From contig NZ_JAKREW010000007.1 of assembly GCF_022347545.1 (NCBI RefSeq), positions 1 through 64,000 on the forward strand: DNA of 64,000 nt. Reading direction: 5' to 3'. The position numbers and the translations under genes are program-made. This DNA is from Terribium retamae. Its GTDB lineage: Bacteria; Pseudomonadota; Alphaproteobacteria; Rhizobiales; Rhizobiaceae. The notes under the pieces were generated by a model. The model ran no database searches, was not told the origin of the DNA, and saw only the letters and a program-made list of their open reading frames with translations. How positions within the stretch are numbered: the stretch's first letter is position 1; each line of letters begins with the position of its first letter. Shown piece after piece: positions 27,255-36,005 of the stretch.

Positions 27255-28406
27255 ATGGCAAACGCAGGCCTCAGCCCACACTCGCCGATCAGTCTTGAGC
27301 GGTCGACGCCGCCCGCTTCGGCATATCTGAAACTTGCGGTCCAGGACGGACTGCGCGCGCTCAGCGACTTGCCGCAAATCGACAACATGATGAGGCTGCA
27401 CCGGTTCTCCGGCACGGAAGAGGACAAGTCGATAGCGGCCGAGTGGCTGACTGCTCGCTTTAAAACGTCCGTGGATCCGAAGCGCGTCATCCTGACCAAC
27501 GGCGCTCAGAATGCAATGGTTCTGGCGCTGGCCTGCCTTGCGGGACAGGGCGACACAGTCCTGATGGAGCCGTTGAGCTACCACGGGTTCCGAAAACAGG
27601 CGCATCTTCAGGGGATCCGGACGGAATTCATTGCCATGGATGATGACGGCGCCGATCCCGAGGCGTTCGAAACGGCGTGCCGCGCGTTCAAACCCAAGGC
27701 GCTGTTCTTGATGCCGACGGTCCACAATCCGACGACTATAGTGATGTCGCGGCAGCGCCGGGACGAGATCGCCCGTATCGCGCGAAAATACGGGGTCAGC
27801 ATTTTCGAGGACGATGTCTATGGCCTCCTCCCGCAAGATGCTCCGGTCCCTTTTGGGGCGTTAGCTCCTGATATCACCTGGCACATCACGAGCTTTGCCA
27901 AATGCGTCGGGGCAGGTGTGCGGGTAGGTTACCTTGTCACGCCTGATGACAAGGCAGCGCGGAAGACATGGGATCGCTTCTACGGCATGTCGTCCTGGTA
28001 CCCGGCGTCGCTTTCCGTGGAGCTGCTGAACCTGTGGCTGGCAAACGGATCGATCGCCAAGATGGTGACCGGTGTGCGCGAAGAGGCGATCGCCAGACAA
28101 AAGATCGCGGTGAATTGCCTTGGTGACATTCCGTTTCAGACTCGGGACGATGCGCTTTTCCTTTGGGTCAACCTTGGAGGGATCATCGATCAGGATGAAT
28201 TGGTCGCGCAATGCGCCTCCAGGAATGTGATCATCAGGCCGGGCCGGCTGTTCGCAACGGACCCGAAATATTCTCCAAATTGTGTACGCCTCGTCATCGG
28301 CAGCCCTGACAGCCGCGATGACCTGCAAGCGGCAATGACGGTGATCGGAGACTTGCTGCAGTCTGCGCGTGGGGCAAGGGCAACATCGGGAGCGATGGCC
28401 CGATGA
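27255..28406 (+). CDS. Aminotransferase class I/II (MocR-type PLP domain, no DNA-binding part)
   Basis: 383 residues of fold-type I PLP enzyme resembling the aminotransferase half of MocR regulators and 2-aminoadipate aminotransferase: HNPTT (157-161, Asn158), EDDVYG with Asp187/Tyr189, PLP lysine Lys216 (SFAKCVGAG) and Arg223. It lacks the GntR helix-turn-helix, so it is an enzyme. Its stop overlaps the start of the alkaline-phosphatase-superfamily gene (ATGA), implying coupled action on the same compound. Distinct from the aminotransferase at 14050. Confidence 0.87.
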   Translation: MANAGLSPHSPISLERSTPPASAYLKLAVQDGLRALSDLPQIDNMMRLHRFSGTEEDKSIAAEWLTARFKTSVDPKRVILTNGAQNAMVLALACLAGQGDTVLMEPLSYHGFRKQAHLQGIRTEFIAMDDDGADPEAFETACRAFKPKALFLMPTVHNPTTIVMSRQRRDEIARIARKYGVSIFEDDVYGLLPQDAPVPFGALAPDITWHITSFAKCVGAGVRVGYLVTPDDKAARKTWDRFYGMSSWYPASLSVELLNLWLANGSIAKMVTGVREEAIARQKIAVNCLGDIPFQTRDDALFLWVNLGGIIDQDELVAQCASRNVIIRPGRLFATDPKYSPNCVRLVIGSPDSRDDLQAAMTVIGDLLQSARGARATSGAMAR

Positions 28407-29887
28407 ATAGCGGTCCGCGCTTCCTCATTGTCAGTTTCGACGGACTTCGCCCTGACCTGATCTCCGCCACACTGACGCCCAACCTCTACCGCTTGCAGTC
28501 CTTGGGCGTCACCTTGTCGAACCACCGCACGGTCTATCCCAGCGAAACTCGCTCAGCTTTCCCGAGCCTTGTTACCGGCGCTACGACCAGCCGGCACGGC
28601 ATGGTCGGCAACAAATATGTCGACCGTTCCGTTACGCCACAGCGCTACATCGACACGGCTGATGCGATTCTCTTGCGCCAGCTCGACCTCGAGAGCGGCG
28701 GCCGGTTGATGTCGGCCCCAGCGCTCGGCGAAATCCTCGCTTCGGCCGGACGCAGCCTCGCTGTTCTGGCGACGAACACGCCTGGGACCACCCGCTTCTT
28801 CCACCACAAGGCGGAGGATTTTGGGCATGTGCGGCTTTCGGGCCATTTTCGGGAGGCCTGTACACCGGACGAGGTGTTGGCGGAAGCCGAAGACCGCTTG
28901 GGTCCATTGCCACCCGAGCCTCCCAAGATCGAGCCCAACACCGTCGGCCAAGACTGGATCACCTCGGCTTTCCTTAATGTGGTCTGGCCCAAATGCCGAC
29001 CGGACGTCACAATCCTCTCTTATGGCGAACCTGACGTTAGCTCGCATTTTCATGGTACAGGTGCCGAGGCGACTTGCGGCATCATCGCCCATTGCGATCG
29101 CGAGTTCGGCCGCGTGCTCGACTGGTGGGAAGCGGAAGGCCGTGCCGCCGGCGTGCAGATCATCGCCGTCTCGGATCACGGGCACATCACCGGCCATACC
29201 CGCGTCTCCATCGCCGACAGTCTGTGCGATGCCGGTTTCAGGCCAGGCATCGCGCCTGCGCCTGATGTGGATCTCGTGGTCGTACCTGGTCAGGTCGGCG
29301 CGCTTTATCTCGCCGATCCAACTGACGCAGAAGTTGCGCGCCTGGTGACCACGATCACGAGCCAGAGATGGTGTGGGCCGGTCTTCACCCGCGCGAAGAA
29401 CGAGACCGAGGGTATCGCTCCCGGCAGTTTCGGCAACCATCTTGTGTTCGCCGATCATGTCCGCGCACCGGACGTCTCCTTCTCCTTCCGCGCGGATGAC
29501 GGTTTGGATCCCTTCGGGCTTATCGGAGGCACCTTCTACGACAACGACCGCCGCACTGGCCTCGGCGTCCATGGCGGTCTACATCCGAAAGAACTGGCTG
29601 CAGTCGGCATTGCCGCCGGATCGCTTTTTTCGCAGGCAGGGCCTGTATCCGTCACTCCTTCTGGGATTTGCGATCTCATGCCCACGATCCTCCATACCAT
29701 GGGAGTCGGAATACCAGAAACGTCAACCGGGCGGGTATTACACGAAGTGCTGACACCGAACGGCAACGCGAAGCCACAAATCCGGCGCGACACCTTCGAA
29801 GCCCGCATCGGTAACTTCCGACAGATCTTACGGCGTGTGTGGGTCAACGACAGCATCTACGTTGAGGCGGGAATGGCAGAGAGCTGA
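28403..29887 (+). CDS. Alkaline phosphatase superfamily (nucleotide pyrophosphatase/phosphodiesterase-like) enzyme
   Basis: 494 residues without a signal peptide, hence cytoplasmic. The two-metal site of the superfamily is complete: Asp13 (SFDGLRPD), nucleophile Thr49 (YPSETRSAFPS), Asp211 and His215 (GEPDVSSHFHG), Asp258-His259 (VSDHGH) and His390/His394 (GVHGGLHPKE). Relatives are phosphodiesterases, phosphomonoesterases and the carbon-phosphorus enzyme phosphonoacetate hydrolase. In this phosphonate locus, coupled to an aminotransferase, a C-P hydrolase or phosphatase acting on a transaminated organophosphorus compound is plausible. The exact substrate cannot be read from the sequence. Confidence 0.85.
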   Translation: MNSGPRFLIVSFDGLRPDLISATLTPNLYRLQSLGVTLSNHRTVYPSETRSAFPSLVTGATTSRHGMVGNKYVDRSVTPQRYIDTADAILLRQLDLESGGRLMSAPALGEILASAGRSLAVLATNTPGTTRFFHHKAEDFGHVRLSGHFREACTPDEVLAEAEDRLGPLPPEPPKIEPNTVGQDWITSAFLNVVWPKCRPDVTILSYGEPDVSSHFHGTGAEATCGIIAHCDREFGRVLDWWEAEGRAAGVQIIAVSDHGHITGHTRVSIADSLCDAGFRPGIAPAPDVDLVVVPGQVGALYLADPTDAEVARLVTTITSQRWCGPVFTRAKNETEGIAPGSFGNHLVFADHVRAPDVSFSFRADDGLDPFGLIGGTFYDNDRRTGLGVHGGLHPKELAAVGIAAGSLFSQAGPVSVTPSGICDLMPTILHTMGVGIPETSTGRVLHEVLTPNGNAKPQIRRDTFEARIGNFRQILRRVWVNDSIYVEAGMAES

Positions 29888-29974
29888 GAGCTTGGTGCCA
29901 TTCGGCGCCTTCGCGGCGCACAAGCTGGGAGCTTACGCTTAAATCGAACGTCGACATCGACGAACCGGTCTGGC

Positions 29975-30190
29975 GGTTTTGAGGTCTTCACGGGCGCGGG
30001 GCGTACGCGGGACTGGTCAGCCGAAGACAAGGCGCGGATCGTTGCGGAGAGCTTTGAGCCGGGCGCGACGGTGAGTGCCGTCGCCCGCCGTCACGCCTTG
30101 TCGCCGCAGTAGTTGTTCACCTGCCGTCGCGAACTCCGCAAGGTCGCGGATGCGGTGCCCGCGTTCGTGCTGGCGGTGATGGCACCAGGA
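29975..30190 (+). pseudogene. IS66-family TnpA fragment with internal stop
   Basis: Frame 2 translation gives TRDWSAEDKARIVAES and GATVSAVARRHALSPQ, then an amber stop at 30110-30112, then LFTCRRELRKVADA: the helix-turn-helix OrfA (TnpA) protein of IS66 elements, where the stop replaces a Gln codon. No IS66 TnpB or transposase gene accompanies it. The preceding stretch 29888-29974 holds no gene; it contains a GCGCC/GGCGC hairpin just after the phosphatase-superfamily stop. Confidence 0.85.
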
Positions 30191-30206
30191 CCTGTACCCA
30201 GGAGTA

Positions 30207-30293
30207 TGGTGCGGGCGGTCGGACTCGAACCGACATATCCGTAAGGACGGCGGATTTTGAATCCGCTGCGTCTACCAATTCCGCCACGCCCGC
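30207..30293 (-). tRNA. tRNA-Leu (anticodon CAA), CCA encoded
   Basis: The minus strand begins GCGGGCGTGGCGGAATTGG and ends GCCCGCACCA: acceptor stem 7 base pairs, D-arm GGTAGACGC, anticodon stem GCGGA/TCCGC with loop TTCAAAA (anticodon CAA, reading UUG), a class II long variable arm, T-arm GGTTCGAGTCC, and an encoded CCA. All features of a functional alphaproteobacterial tRNA-Leu are present. It lies between dead IS66 and ISAzo13 fragments; tRNA 3' ends are common integration sites, but no integrase gene or second copy of the tRNA end was found in the window. Confidence 0.96.
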
Positions 30294-30433
30294 ACATTGC
30301 CGCCGATTGTAGCCCAGGTTGTCGGCTCCTAGCCGGCTCGTAGCGCCATTTCGGCGTTTTTCTCACTCACCTCTCCTACACCGCCACCGCCTTGAAAATC
30401 CAGCGTTTTCACGTTGTCGTGATTTTCTGTGGA

Positions 30434-30833
30434 TTGGTAAACAAACCACTTTTTGAGCCCGGTGTTGGTCGTCGTCGCGCCGATCAGTTTCGACCACGGA
30501 GAGGCGGTCGGTCAACGGACGGCCGCGCCAGTTCTGCGTGATGTGGCAGAACAGTCGGTGCTCTATTCTGTTCCACTTCGATGTGCCCGGCGGATAGTGA
30601 CGGGCGTGAAGTGTGAGCCCGCTCTCGTCGGCGAGCGTCTGGAGCTCGCGCTTCCACAGCCGCACGCGCATCCCGTTCGAGCCGCCGCAGTCCGCCGTGA
30701 TCGTCAGCTCGTGGGCACGCGGATAGCGCCCGCGCCCCATGCGCTCGCGCCACGTGCGGATCGATTGGACTGCGAACTCGGCCGTGTAGGCGGTGATCCC
30801 GACGCTGACCCAGCCCTCGATGATAACGATCAC
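30434..30833 (-). pseudogene. ISAzo13-family transposase fragment (C-terminal half, frameshifted)
   Basis: Minus-strand translation shows GWVSVGITAYTAEFAVQSIR, ITADCGGSNGMRVRLWK and HYPPGTSKWNRIEHRLF, the diagnostic blocks of ISAzo13 transposases. A one-base shift near 30480 moves the continuing LIGATTTNTGLK segment to another frame, and the N-terminal half is missing or unreadable beyond 30833. A 34-codon frame at 30945-31049, directly after the ROK kinase stop, is of unknown nature and may be the stub of a gene lost here. Confidence 0.85.
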
Positions 30834-31052
30834 GTTGAGGCGAAGCGGCCTTGCAACCGCTTTGATAAGGGAAGCGGTTCATCACGTGAAACAAGCCGGC
30901 GGCGAGTGGCTTCATGTCGATGTCGATCTCACCTCCGTTCCTTTCTACTTCGACGCTTGCAGCTTCAGGCCAAGGGATGCCGGTCCATCCGACTCAAGTA
31001 GTAGTGGGATCGCGAGGTCCGCTTCATGAAAGTGCTTCGGCCACTGCATGCC

Positions 31053-32042
31053 TCAGTCCAGTCGTGCGTCGACCGACAGCTCGGGGTCGTGGGTGGGTGC
31101 CCTCCATAATGCGGAGCCGCCCTTTGCCTCCGCGCCCGCGCCCATGGCTGCCACCCCGATCGCGCAGACATCATCGCCGAGTACGGCCGGCAAAATCGGA
31201 ATGTCGCGCACATCTTCGGCAAGGATGAAAGGCCGGGTAAGTTCTGCGAGGCGAGCATTGATGGCCGGGTTCCCGCCCATTCCGCCACCGATTACGACCT
31301 TTCCGGGATCCAGCATATTGATCATCTGCCCCAAATAGGACGCTATGGACAGAAGAGAGGTTTCAAGCAGTTGTTTGGCCCGCGGGTCAGTTGCGGCGGC
31401 CAGGAACAGATGTTTGCCCGTTGTGGTGGGATCGCCTGTCAGCGCCCCGTAACGCCTCCCAAGGGCTTTGCCGCTGGCAAGGAGTTCAAGGTTGTGCCTA
31501 ACCTCGACGGGTTCCGGAGCATCCGTGAAGGTCACCAGCTCACTGTTGCCGAAATGAATCGCATAACCGCGTTCCCCGCGGTAGGGTCGGCCGTTGACGA
31601 CCAATGTGAAGGCTACGCCGGTTGAGAGTGTCACATACACGAATGTCTGCGCATCCCGGCCGGCCCCGATCCAGCCCTCTGCGAACGCGGCGCTGCGCAC
31701 ATCGCTTTCGATGAGAACCGGAACGACCTTCGACAGTGCGGCTTTGTAGCTCAGGTTCCGCCATTCAAAATTGAATGCCGTCCCCGGCTCGCCCCGGTTG
31801 GTAACCAGTTCGGGGAGGCAGACCCCGAGTGGACATTCCGCCTCATGAACGCTCGCCGCATGGCTCCGCACTTCGGCCTCCAGCGCAACCGCCAGATCGA
31901 GCACGGCTTGACCACCCTCGCAGCAGGGAGTTACGACGGTCTTGTCGAACAGGACAGCTCCATCGGCGATCCGGACCAGGCATGCCTTCGTTTTGGTGCC
32001 GCCGATATCAATGCCGATGGCATGGCTTCCCCTGGCGTTCAT
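31053..32042 (-). CDS. ROK-family sugar kinase, divergent
   Basis: 329 residues from the ATG overlapping the NagB-like stop (ATGA). The ATP-binding DIGGTKTKA (12-20) is intact. In place of the usual ENDAN block it has ESDVRSAAF, where Asp114 keeps the catalytic base position. The CxCGxxGCxE zinc motif of most ROK kinases is absent. It probably phosphorylates a sugar imported by the adjoining ABC system, or is a divergent family branch with another substrate. Last gene of the operon that begins at 37722. Confidence 0.85.
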   Translation of the reverse strand: MNARGSHAIGIDIGGTKTKACLVRIADGAVLFDKTVVTPCCEGGQAVLDLAVALEAEVRSHAASVHEAECPLGVCLPELVTNRGEPGTAFNFEWRNLSYKAALSKVVPVLIESDVRSAAFAEGWIGAGRDAQTFVYVTLSTGVAFTLVVNGRPYRGERGYAIHFGNSELVTFTDAPEPVEVRHNLELLASGKALGRRYGALTGDPTTTGKHLFLAAATDPRAKQLLETSLLSIASYLGQMINMLDPGKVVIGGGMGGNPAINARLAELTRPFILAEDVRDIPILPAVLGDDVCAIGVAAMGAGAEAKGGSALWRAPTHDPELSVDARLD

Positions 32043-32830
32043 TGCAGGCCCTCGGCCGCGCTGCGGTCGGCGTGCAACTCGCCGCCCCGGCATTCCGCAA
32101 CAATGGTAGCCGGCCAAGCCGGATCATACGTCGTGGCCTCGGCGAGGCGGCGGCAGGTAGCTTGCTTACCTGAGCCCCATACGATCATGCCGGCCGCCGC
32201 CGACAGCTGGACGATTGATGCAACGCCTACGGTGATGCCGTGCCGGGGAACCTCCTCAAGCGAGGTAAATTCTGGGAATGTGGCCAAGTTATCCCGCCGG
32301 GTCTGCTCGCCCATCTCCACGATCCTGCTTGTCGCCTGTCGCGACGTGCCAGGCGGATTGAACGCGATGTGGCCGTCGCCCGCTCCCGACGCCAGAATGA
32401 AGAAGTCGATGCCGCCTGCCGCCGCGATCCGTCCGTCATAGGTATCGGGTGCGGTATGGTCAGGTAGCCAGAGATTTTCGAGACGAACCCGCCAAGCCTC
32501 GGGAAGCACGGCGTTGAGACACCCGACGATATGCCGCTCTCCAAACCCCCGGCAGGAAAAATGTGCGGAGGCCGGCGGGGGCTGCAGCGTCCCCGCTGAA
32601 GTCTCCACAAGGTACTCGTCCATCATGACAATGATCAGCCGCGAGCAGTCGATGGCGTTCTCGGCGAGCAACGACGCCAACCCCTCGTAGATCGGCATGG
32701 GACTGCGGCCCGAAGGGCAGCCGAGCACATAGGCACGGCCAGTCTCGTTTGCGGTTTTGATGCCAGCCAAAATGCGCCGAGCCAAGTGCATTCCGACATC
32801 GCTCGGCGTCTCGTGGATACGAACTTTCAT
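32039..32830 (-). CDS. NagB-like glucosamine-6-phosphate isomerase/deaminase family protein
   Basis: 263 residues of the NagB/6-phosphogluconolactonase fold: GCPSGRSPMPIYEGL (37-51, phosphate loop), MMDEY with Asp71-Glu72, and GDGHIAFNPPG with Asp152 and His154. In E. coli NagB the residue seven after that Asp is the catalytic Glu148; here it is Pro159. Ring opening may still be possible but classical deamination is doubtful, so a different sugar phosphate or isomerisation is likely. The ATG at 32830 is chosen because earlier in-frame codons run through unrelated sequence. Confidence 0.85.
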   Translation of the reverse strand: MKVRIHETPSDVGMHLARRILAGIKTANETGRAYVLGCPSGRSPMPIYEGLASLLAENAIDCSRLIIVMMDEYLVETSAGTLQPPPASAHFSCRGFGERHIVGCLNAVLPEAWRVRLENLWLPDHTAPDTYDGRIAAAGGIDFFILASGAGDGHIAFNPPGTSRQATSRIVEMGEQTRRDNLATFPEFTSLEEVPRHGITVGVASIVQLSAAAGMIVWGSGKQATCRRLAEATTYDPAWPATIVAECRGGELHADRSAAEGLQ

Positions 32831-32871
32831 GTCATTAATCCTTGCCCTCACGGGATCGGTTGGAAAATCCG

Positions 32872-34008
32872 CTAACGTCGGAATGCCCGAAGCCTGTCGA
32901 TGCGTCGCAGCCCGTCCGAGGTTTTGCGCATGTCGAGGAAGTCCGTAAACGTGAATACGCAAATGCCTTCGGCCGCGCTGGCTTCCACGCCATCCACGGC
33001 CCGCAGGAATTCTTCCGTCTCGATCTTCTCGGCGCGACCCCGTCCGGCATGCATGCCCTCAAGGTAAAGAGCATTGCCCTGAATCGTGCAGACGGTTGTT
33101 TTTTGGCTCCTGCGTTTGATATCGGAGGCGATCTGCCCGGGCCAGGACGCATCGCGCCTGAGGATCTGGTGGTAGGCCATGACCTCAAACACGTCGGAAA
33201 CCTCAGCAAGACGCGCCGGGCTTTGACCAAAGACCTCTTCGACCGCATTATCGAAGTCATCCAGGAAAAAGGGTAACGTGTTGATGGCAATCTTCACATC
33301 CGGCTTTATGGTGCGAAGGGCATTGCGGATGGACCCTACAGCGCGCGTGGTCACGCTGCATTTCCAGTCGCGCCACCCACTGCGATGTTCCTGGGCCAGC
33401 AAACGCGCTGCGGTCGCGGGATCTTTGTCGACAACGTCGATGCCGGTGTCGGCATAGAAGCGTCCCAGCGTGGCCCGATCGTACGAATAATCCGGCATTT
33501 GGCCGCGCTCAACGTCGGGCAGCCATATTTCCCAGAAGCCCGGCCATCGGATGAAGCCGAGGTGCACCCCGTCGGGCTCCAGCGCGGCGACAGCCTTTTT
33601 CAGCAGGCCGATCTTGTAGGCCATGAACTCCCGCCGATCGGGCGGTAAGGCAATGTACCAGTCCGCTTTCTCCTCGCGCTGGCCAAACTGGTCGATCGGA
33701 AGCAACTCTGGATGTGTCGCAATGTACTTCGGGTCAAAACCGACGTTCAGGCTGGCAAAATAAGCAATACCCCGCGCCTGGAGGGCGTCACGGAATTTGC
33801 GGTCATCGAGCGTTTCAAAGCGAGCACGTTCCAGCGCTGTAGGGATGCTTTCGATGGCAGTGTCCTGCATCGGCAGGAGACGACTTTGCGCAAGCACGTA
33901 CGTGACGCCCATAGTGGAAAGCACATCCGCAGCTTCCTCAGGCTCCAGCTCGTGACCCAGATACCAGGCATTGTCGTAAATCTTCATTCCGACGCGGGGA
34001 TCAAACAT
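32872..34008 (-). CDS. TIM-barrel, glycoside-hydrolase-like protein of unknown function
   Basis: 378 residues, cytoplasmic (no signal). Alternating strand/helix pattern and segments such as DGVHLGFIRWPGFWEIW, IKPDVKIAINTLPFF, VFEVMAYHQIL and GICVFTFTDF resemble the putative glycoside hydrolase superfamily with (beta/alpha)8 barrels; acidic residues at strand ends (Glu in FEVMAY, Asp in FTFTDF) could be catalytic. I cannot name the family firmly. It is encoded between the binding protein and the NagB-like gene, so it probably processes the imported glycoside. A GGAG box precedes the ATG; the long upstream in-frame extension is not credible. Confidence 0.65.
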   Translation of the reverse strand: MFDPRVGMKIYDNAWYLGHELEPEEAADVLSTMGVTYVLAQSRLLPMQDTAIESIPTALERARFETLDDRKFRDALQARGIAYFASLNVGFDPKYIATHPELLPIDQFGQREEKADWYIALPPDRREFMAYKIGLLKKAVAALEPDGVHLGFIRWPGFWEIWLPDVERGQMPDYSYDRATLGRFYADTGIDVVDKDPATAARLLAQEHRSGWRDWKCSVTTRAVGSIRNALRTIKPDVKIAINTLPFFLDDFDNAVEEVFGQSPARLAEVSDVFEVMAYHQILRRDASWPGQIASDIKRRSQKTTVCTIQGNALYLEGMHAGRGRAEKIETEEFLRAVDGVEASAAEGICVFTFTDFLDMRKTSDGLRRIDRLRAFRR

Positions 34009-34069
34009 AAAAATCAGGCTCCATTCATGGAAGCGGCGCCGTCGGCGCCGCTTTATTTGGCAAACTTCC

Positions 34070-35014
34070 TCACCACTCGCCTTTGAACTGGTCGACGTTG
34101 CCGGCGGTGATCTTGGCCATGGGAATGACATTCCGCTTTTCGGGAAGGGATTCGCCCTTGGCGAGCGCGAGCGCAAACTTCAAAGCCTGCTCGGCATCTT
34201 TTGCCGGCGATTGTTCGACCGTGCCGTAAACCAGGCCCTCCTTGATCGCCTTGAGGCCGTTAATGGTGCCACCGGTTCCGACGACCTTGATGTCGCTGCG
34301 GCCCGCCGCCTTGAACACCTCGGCCGCAGCAGCCCCACTGTTGTCATCCTGCGCGAAGACGCCGGCGAGGTCGTCGCTATAGGCCGTCAGGAAGGCTTGG
34401 GCGACGTCCTTGGCCTTGACCGGATTCCAGTCGGCGGTTTGGGCGCCGATAATGGTAATGCCGGACTTCAGTTCCGCGAGACGATCCTTCAGGCCCTGGG
34501 TCCGCGCGAGCGTCGTGCTCTGACCGGGTGAGCCTTCGATGATGGCGATGTTGCCCTTGCCGGCCAAAGCCTCGTTGAGCAGCTCCGCGGCAAGCCGGCC
34601 TTGCACATAGTCATCCGGGCCGGAAAAGCCTGCAAGGAAGTCTTGTGCGACTTTCGCGGGTTCGTTCGACACGGCGAGGATTGGAATGCCGGCATCGTGG
34701 GCCTGTTTCAGAGCAGGCGCCACTGCATTCGCGTCAAGGGATGTGACGAGCAGGACGTTGACCTTACGGTTCACGAGTGACGCAATATCCGTACTCTGTT
34801 TGGCAATGTCGCCGTCGGCGCTGAGTGTCACCACCTCGACATCGCCAGCGTTCTTGGCTGCAGCTTCGAGCGCATTGCTGAAGGCCGCGATGTACGGCCA
34901 GCCGAGATTCGGCTGCGAATGACCGATGACGATCGGTTCGGCCGAAGCCGCAAGTGGTATGGCCATTAGGATCGGGAGGACCGAGCAACGCAGTAGTTTT
35001 CCGAAGATTCTCAC
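34070..35014 (-). CDS. Sugar ABC importer periplasmic binding protein (RbsB type)
   Basis: 314 residues from a GTG at 35014, chosen for its AGGGGA ribosome site and the signal peptide that follows (hydrophobic run ending AASAEP). The mature part is a type I periplasmic-binding fold of the ribose/galactose group: GWPYIAAFSNALEAAAK, NRKVNVLLVTSLDANAV, DDNSGAAAAEVFKAAG. It supplies the permease pair encoded upstream in the same operon (order ATPase, permease, permease, binding protein). Confidence 0.92.
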   Translation of the reverse strand: MRIFGKLLRCSVLPILMAIPLAASAEPIVIGHSQPNLGWPYIAAFSNALEAAAKNAGDVEVVTLSADGDIAKQSTDIASLVNRKVNVLLVTSLDANAVAPALKQAHDAGIPILAVSNEPAKVAQDFLAGFSGPDDYVQGRLAAELLNEALAGKGNIAIIEGSPGQSTTLARTQGLKDRLAELKSGITIIGAQTADWNPVKAKDVAQAFLTAYSDDLAGVFAQDDNSGAAAAEVFKAAGRSDIKVVGTGGTINGLKAIKEGLVYGTVEQSPAKDAEQALKFALALAKGESLPEKRNVIPMAKITAGNVDQFKGEW

Positions 35015-35072
35015 GAGTATTCCCCTTTCTTGGATTCCAGCCGGAACGCCGGCCACGGCGGCGCAGGTGTTC

Positions 35073-36005
35073 TCAGCGTTGCCGCAGGCGCAGGAGCACA
35101 CCGTCGATGACCACTAGCGCGATGAGCATCGTTCCGATAACCATCCGCTGGTAATAGGAGGGCATGCCGAGAAGATTCATTAGGTTGACCAGCGATCCCA
35201 CAAAAAGGAGACCGGCCATGGCGCCGGGGATTGAGCCCTGGCCTCCGCGCAGGCTCGCACCCCCGATCAGGGCGGCCGCAGCAGCGGTCAATGGGGTTGC
35301 ATCGCCCACGATCGGTGAGCCCGTTCCCAACCTGGCGGCAAGCAGGAAGCCCGCCAGACCTGCGAGAAGCCCTGACAATCCATAGCACTGCAGCTTGATA
35401 GGCGAGACGGCCAGGCCTGACATGGCGGCCGCCCTTTCGTCCGCGCCGACGGCATAGACATGCCGACCCCAGGCGCGCCAGGAGAGAAGCACATGTCCCA
35501 GGAGTGCAATGATGATCATCGCGATGAACGCGTAAGGCAGGGGATATCCGCCGCCGAGTGCCAGGAAGGTGTCGTCGAGTCCGACGACCGGCCGCGTGTC
35601 GGTGTAGGCAAGGGTTGCTCCCCGCACGATGACCATGACGGCGAGCGTGGCAATGAAGGGATTGATCCGGAGCCGCGTCACAAAGCCTCCCGAAAGAAGC
35701 CCGGCGAGGCCGCCGAAAACAGCAGATCCCACAATGGAGGCTAGCAGGCCGTAAGGCAGGAGAACGATTGCGGCCACCCCGCCCATCGCGAGCACCGAGC
35801 CGACCGCCAGATCGAACCCGCCGGCGATCATGACAATGGTCATGCCGATGACGACGATCCCATCGATGGAAACGGATTCTGCGAGCGTTCGTAGATTGCC
35901 GACCGACCAGAAGCCTGGAACGAAACTCGCCAGCACCAGCAACGGTATCAGCGGCGTGCGGATGACGAGCCCGATCACCAACGCTTTGAGGGAGGGTGAT
36001 GTCAT
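35073..36005 (-). CDS. Sugar ABC importer permease (RbsC type)
   Basis: 310 residues, about eight to ten membrane helices, with typical BPD_transp_2 segments DLAVGSVLAMGG, GFVTRLRINPFIATLAVMVI and AAAALIGGASLRGGQGSIPGA. The ATG overlaps the stop of the other permease gene (ATGA). A much longer in-frame extension upstream lies inside that gene and is rejected. Confidence 0.92.
   Translation of the reverse strand: MTSPSLKALVIGLVIRTPLIPLLVLASFVPGFWSVGNLRTLAESVSIDGIVVIGMTIVMIAGGFDLAVGSVLAMGGVAAIVLLPYGLLASIVGSAVFGGLAGLLSGGFVTRLRINPFIATLAVMVIVRGATLAYTDTRPVVGLDDTFLALGGGYPLPYAFIAMIIIALLGHVLLSWRAWGRHVYAVGADERAAAMSGLAVSPIKLQCYGLSGLLAGLAGFLLAARLGTGSPIVGDATPLTAAAAALIGGASLRGGQGSIPGAMAGLLFVGSLVNLMNLLGMPSYYQRMVIGTMLIALVVIDGVLLRLRQR

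Noticed and set aside
28553..29572. Open frame of 339 codons on the minus strand
   Set aside because: Lies wholly opposite the alkaline-phosphatase-superfamily gene whose metal ligands are complete.
30207..30293. Second copy of the tRNA-Leu 3' end as an attachment-site repeat
   Set aside because: No other occurrence of the T-arm and acceptor sequence was noticed in the window.
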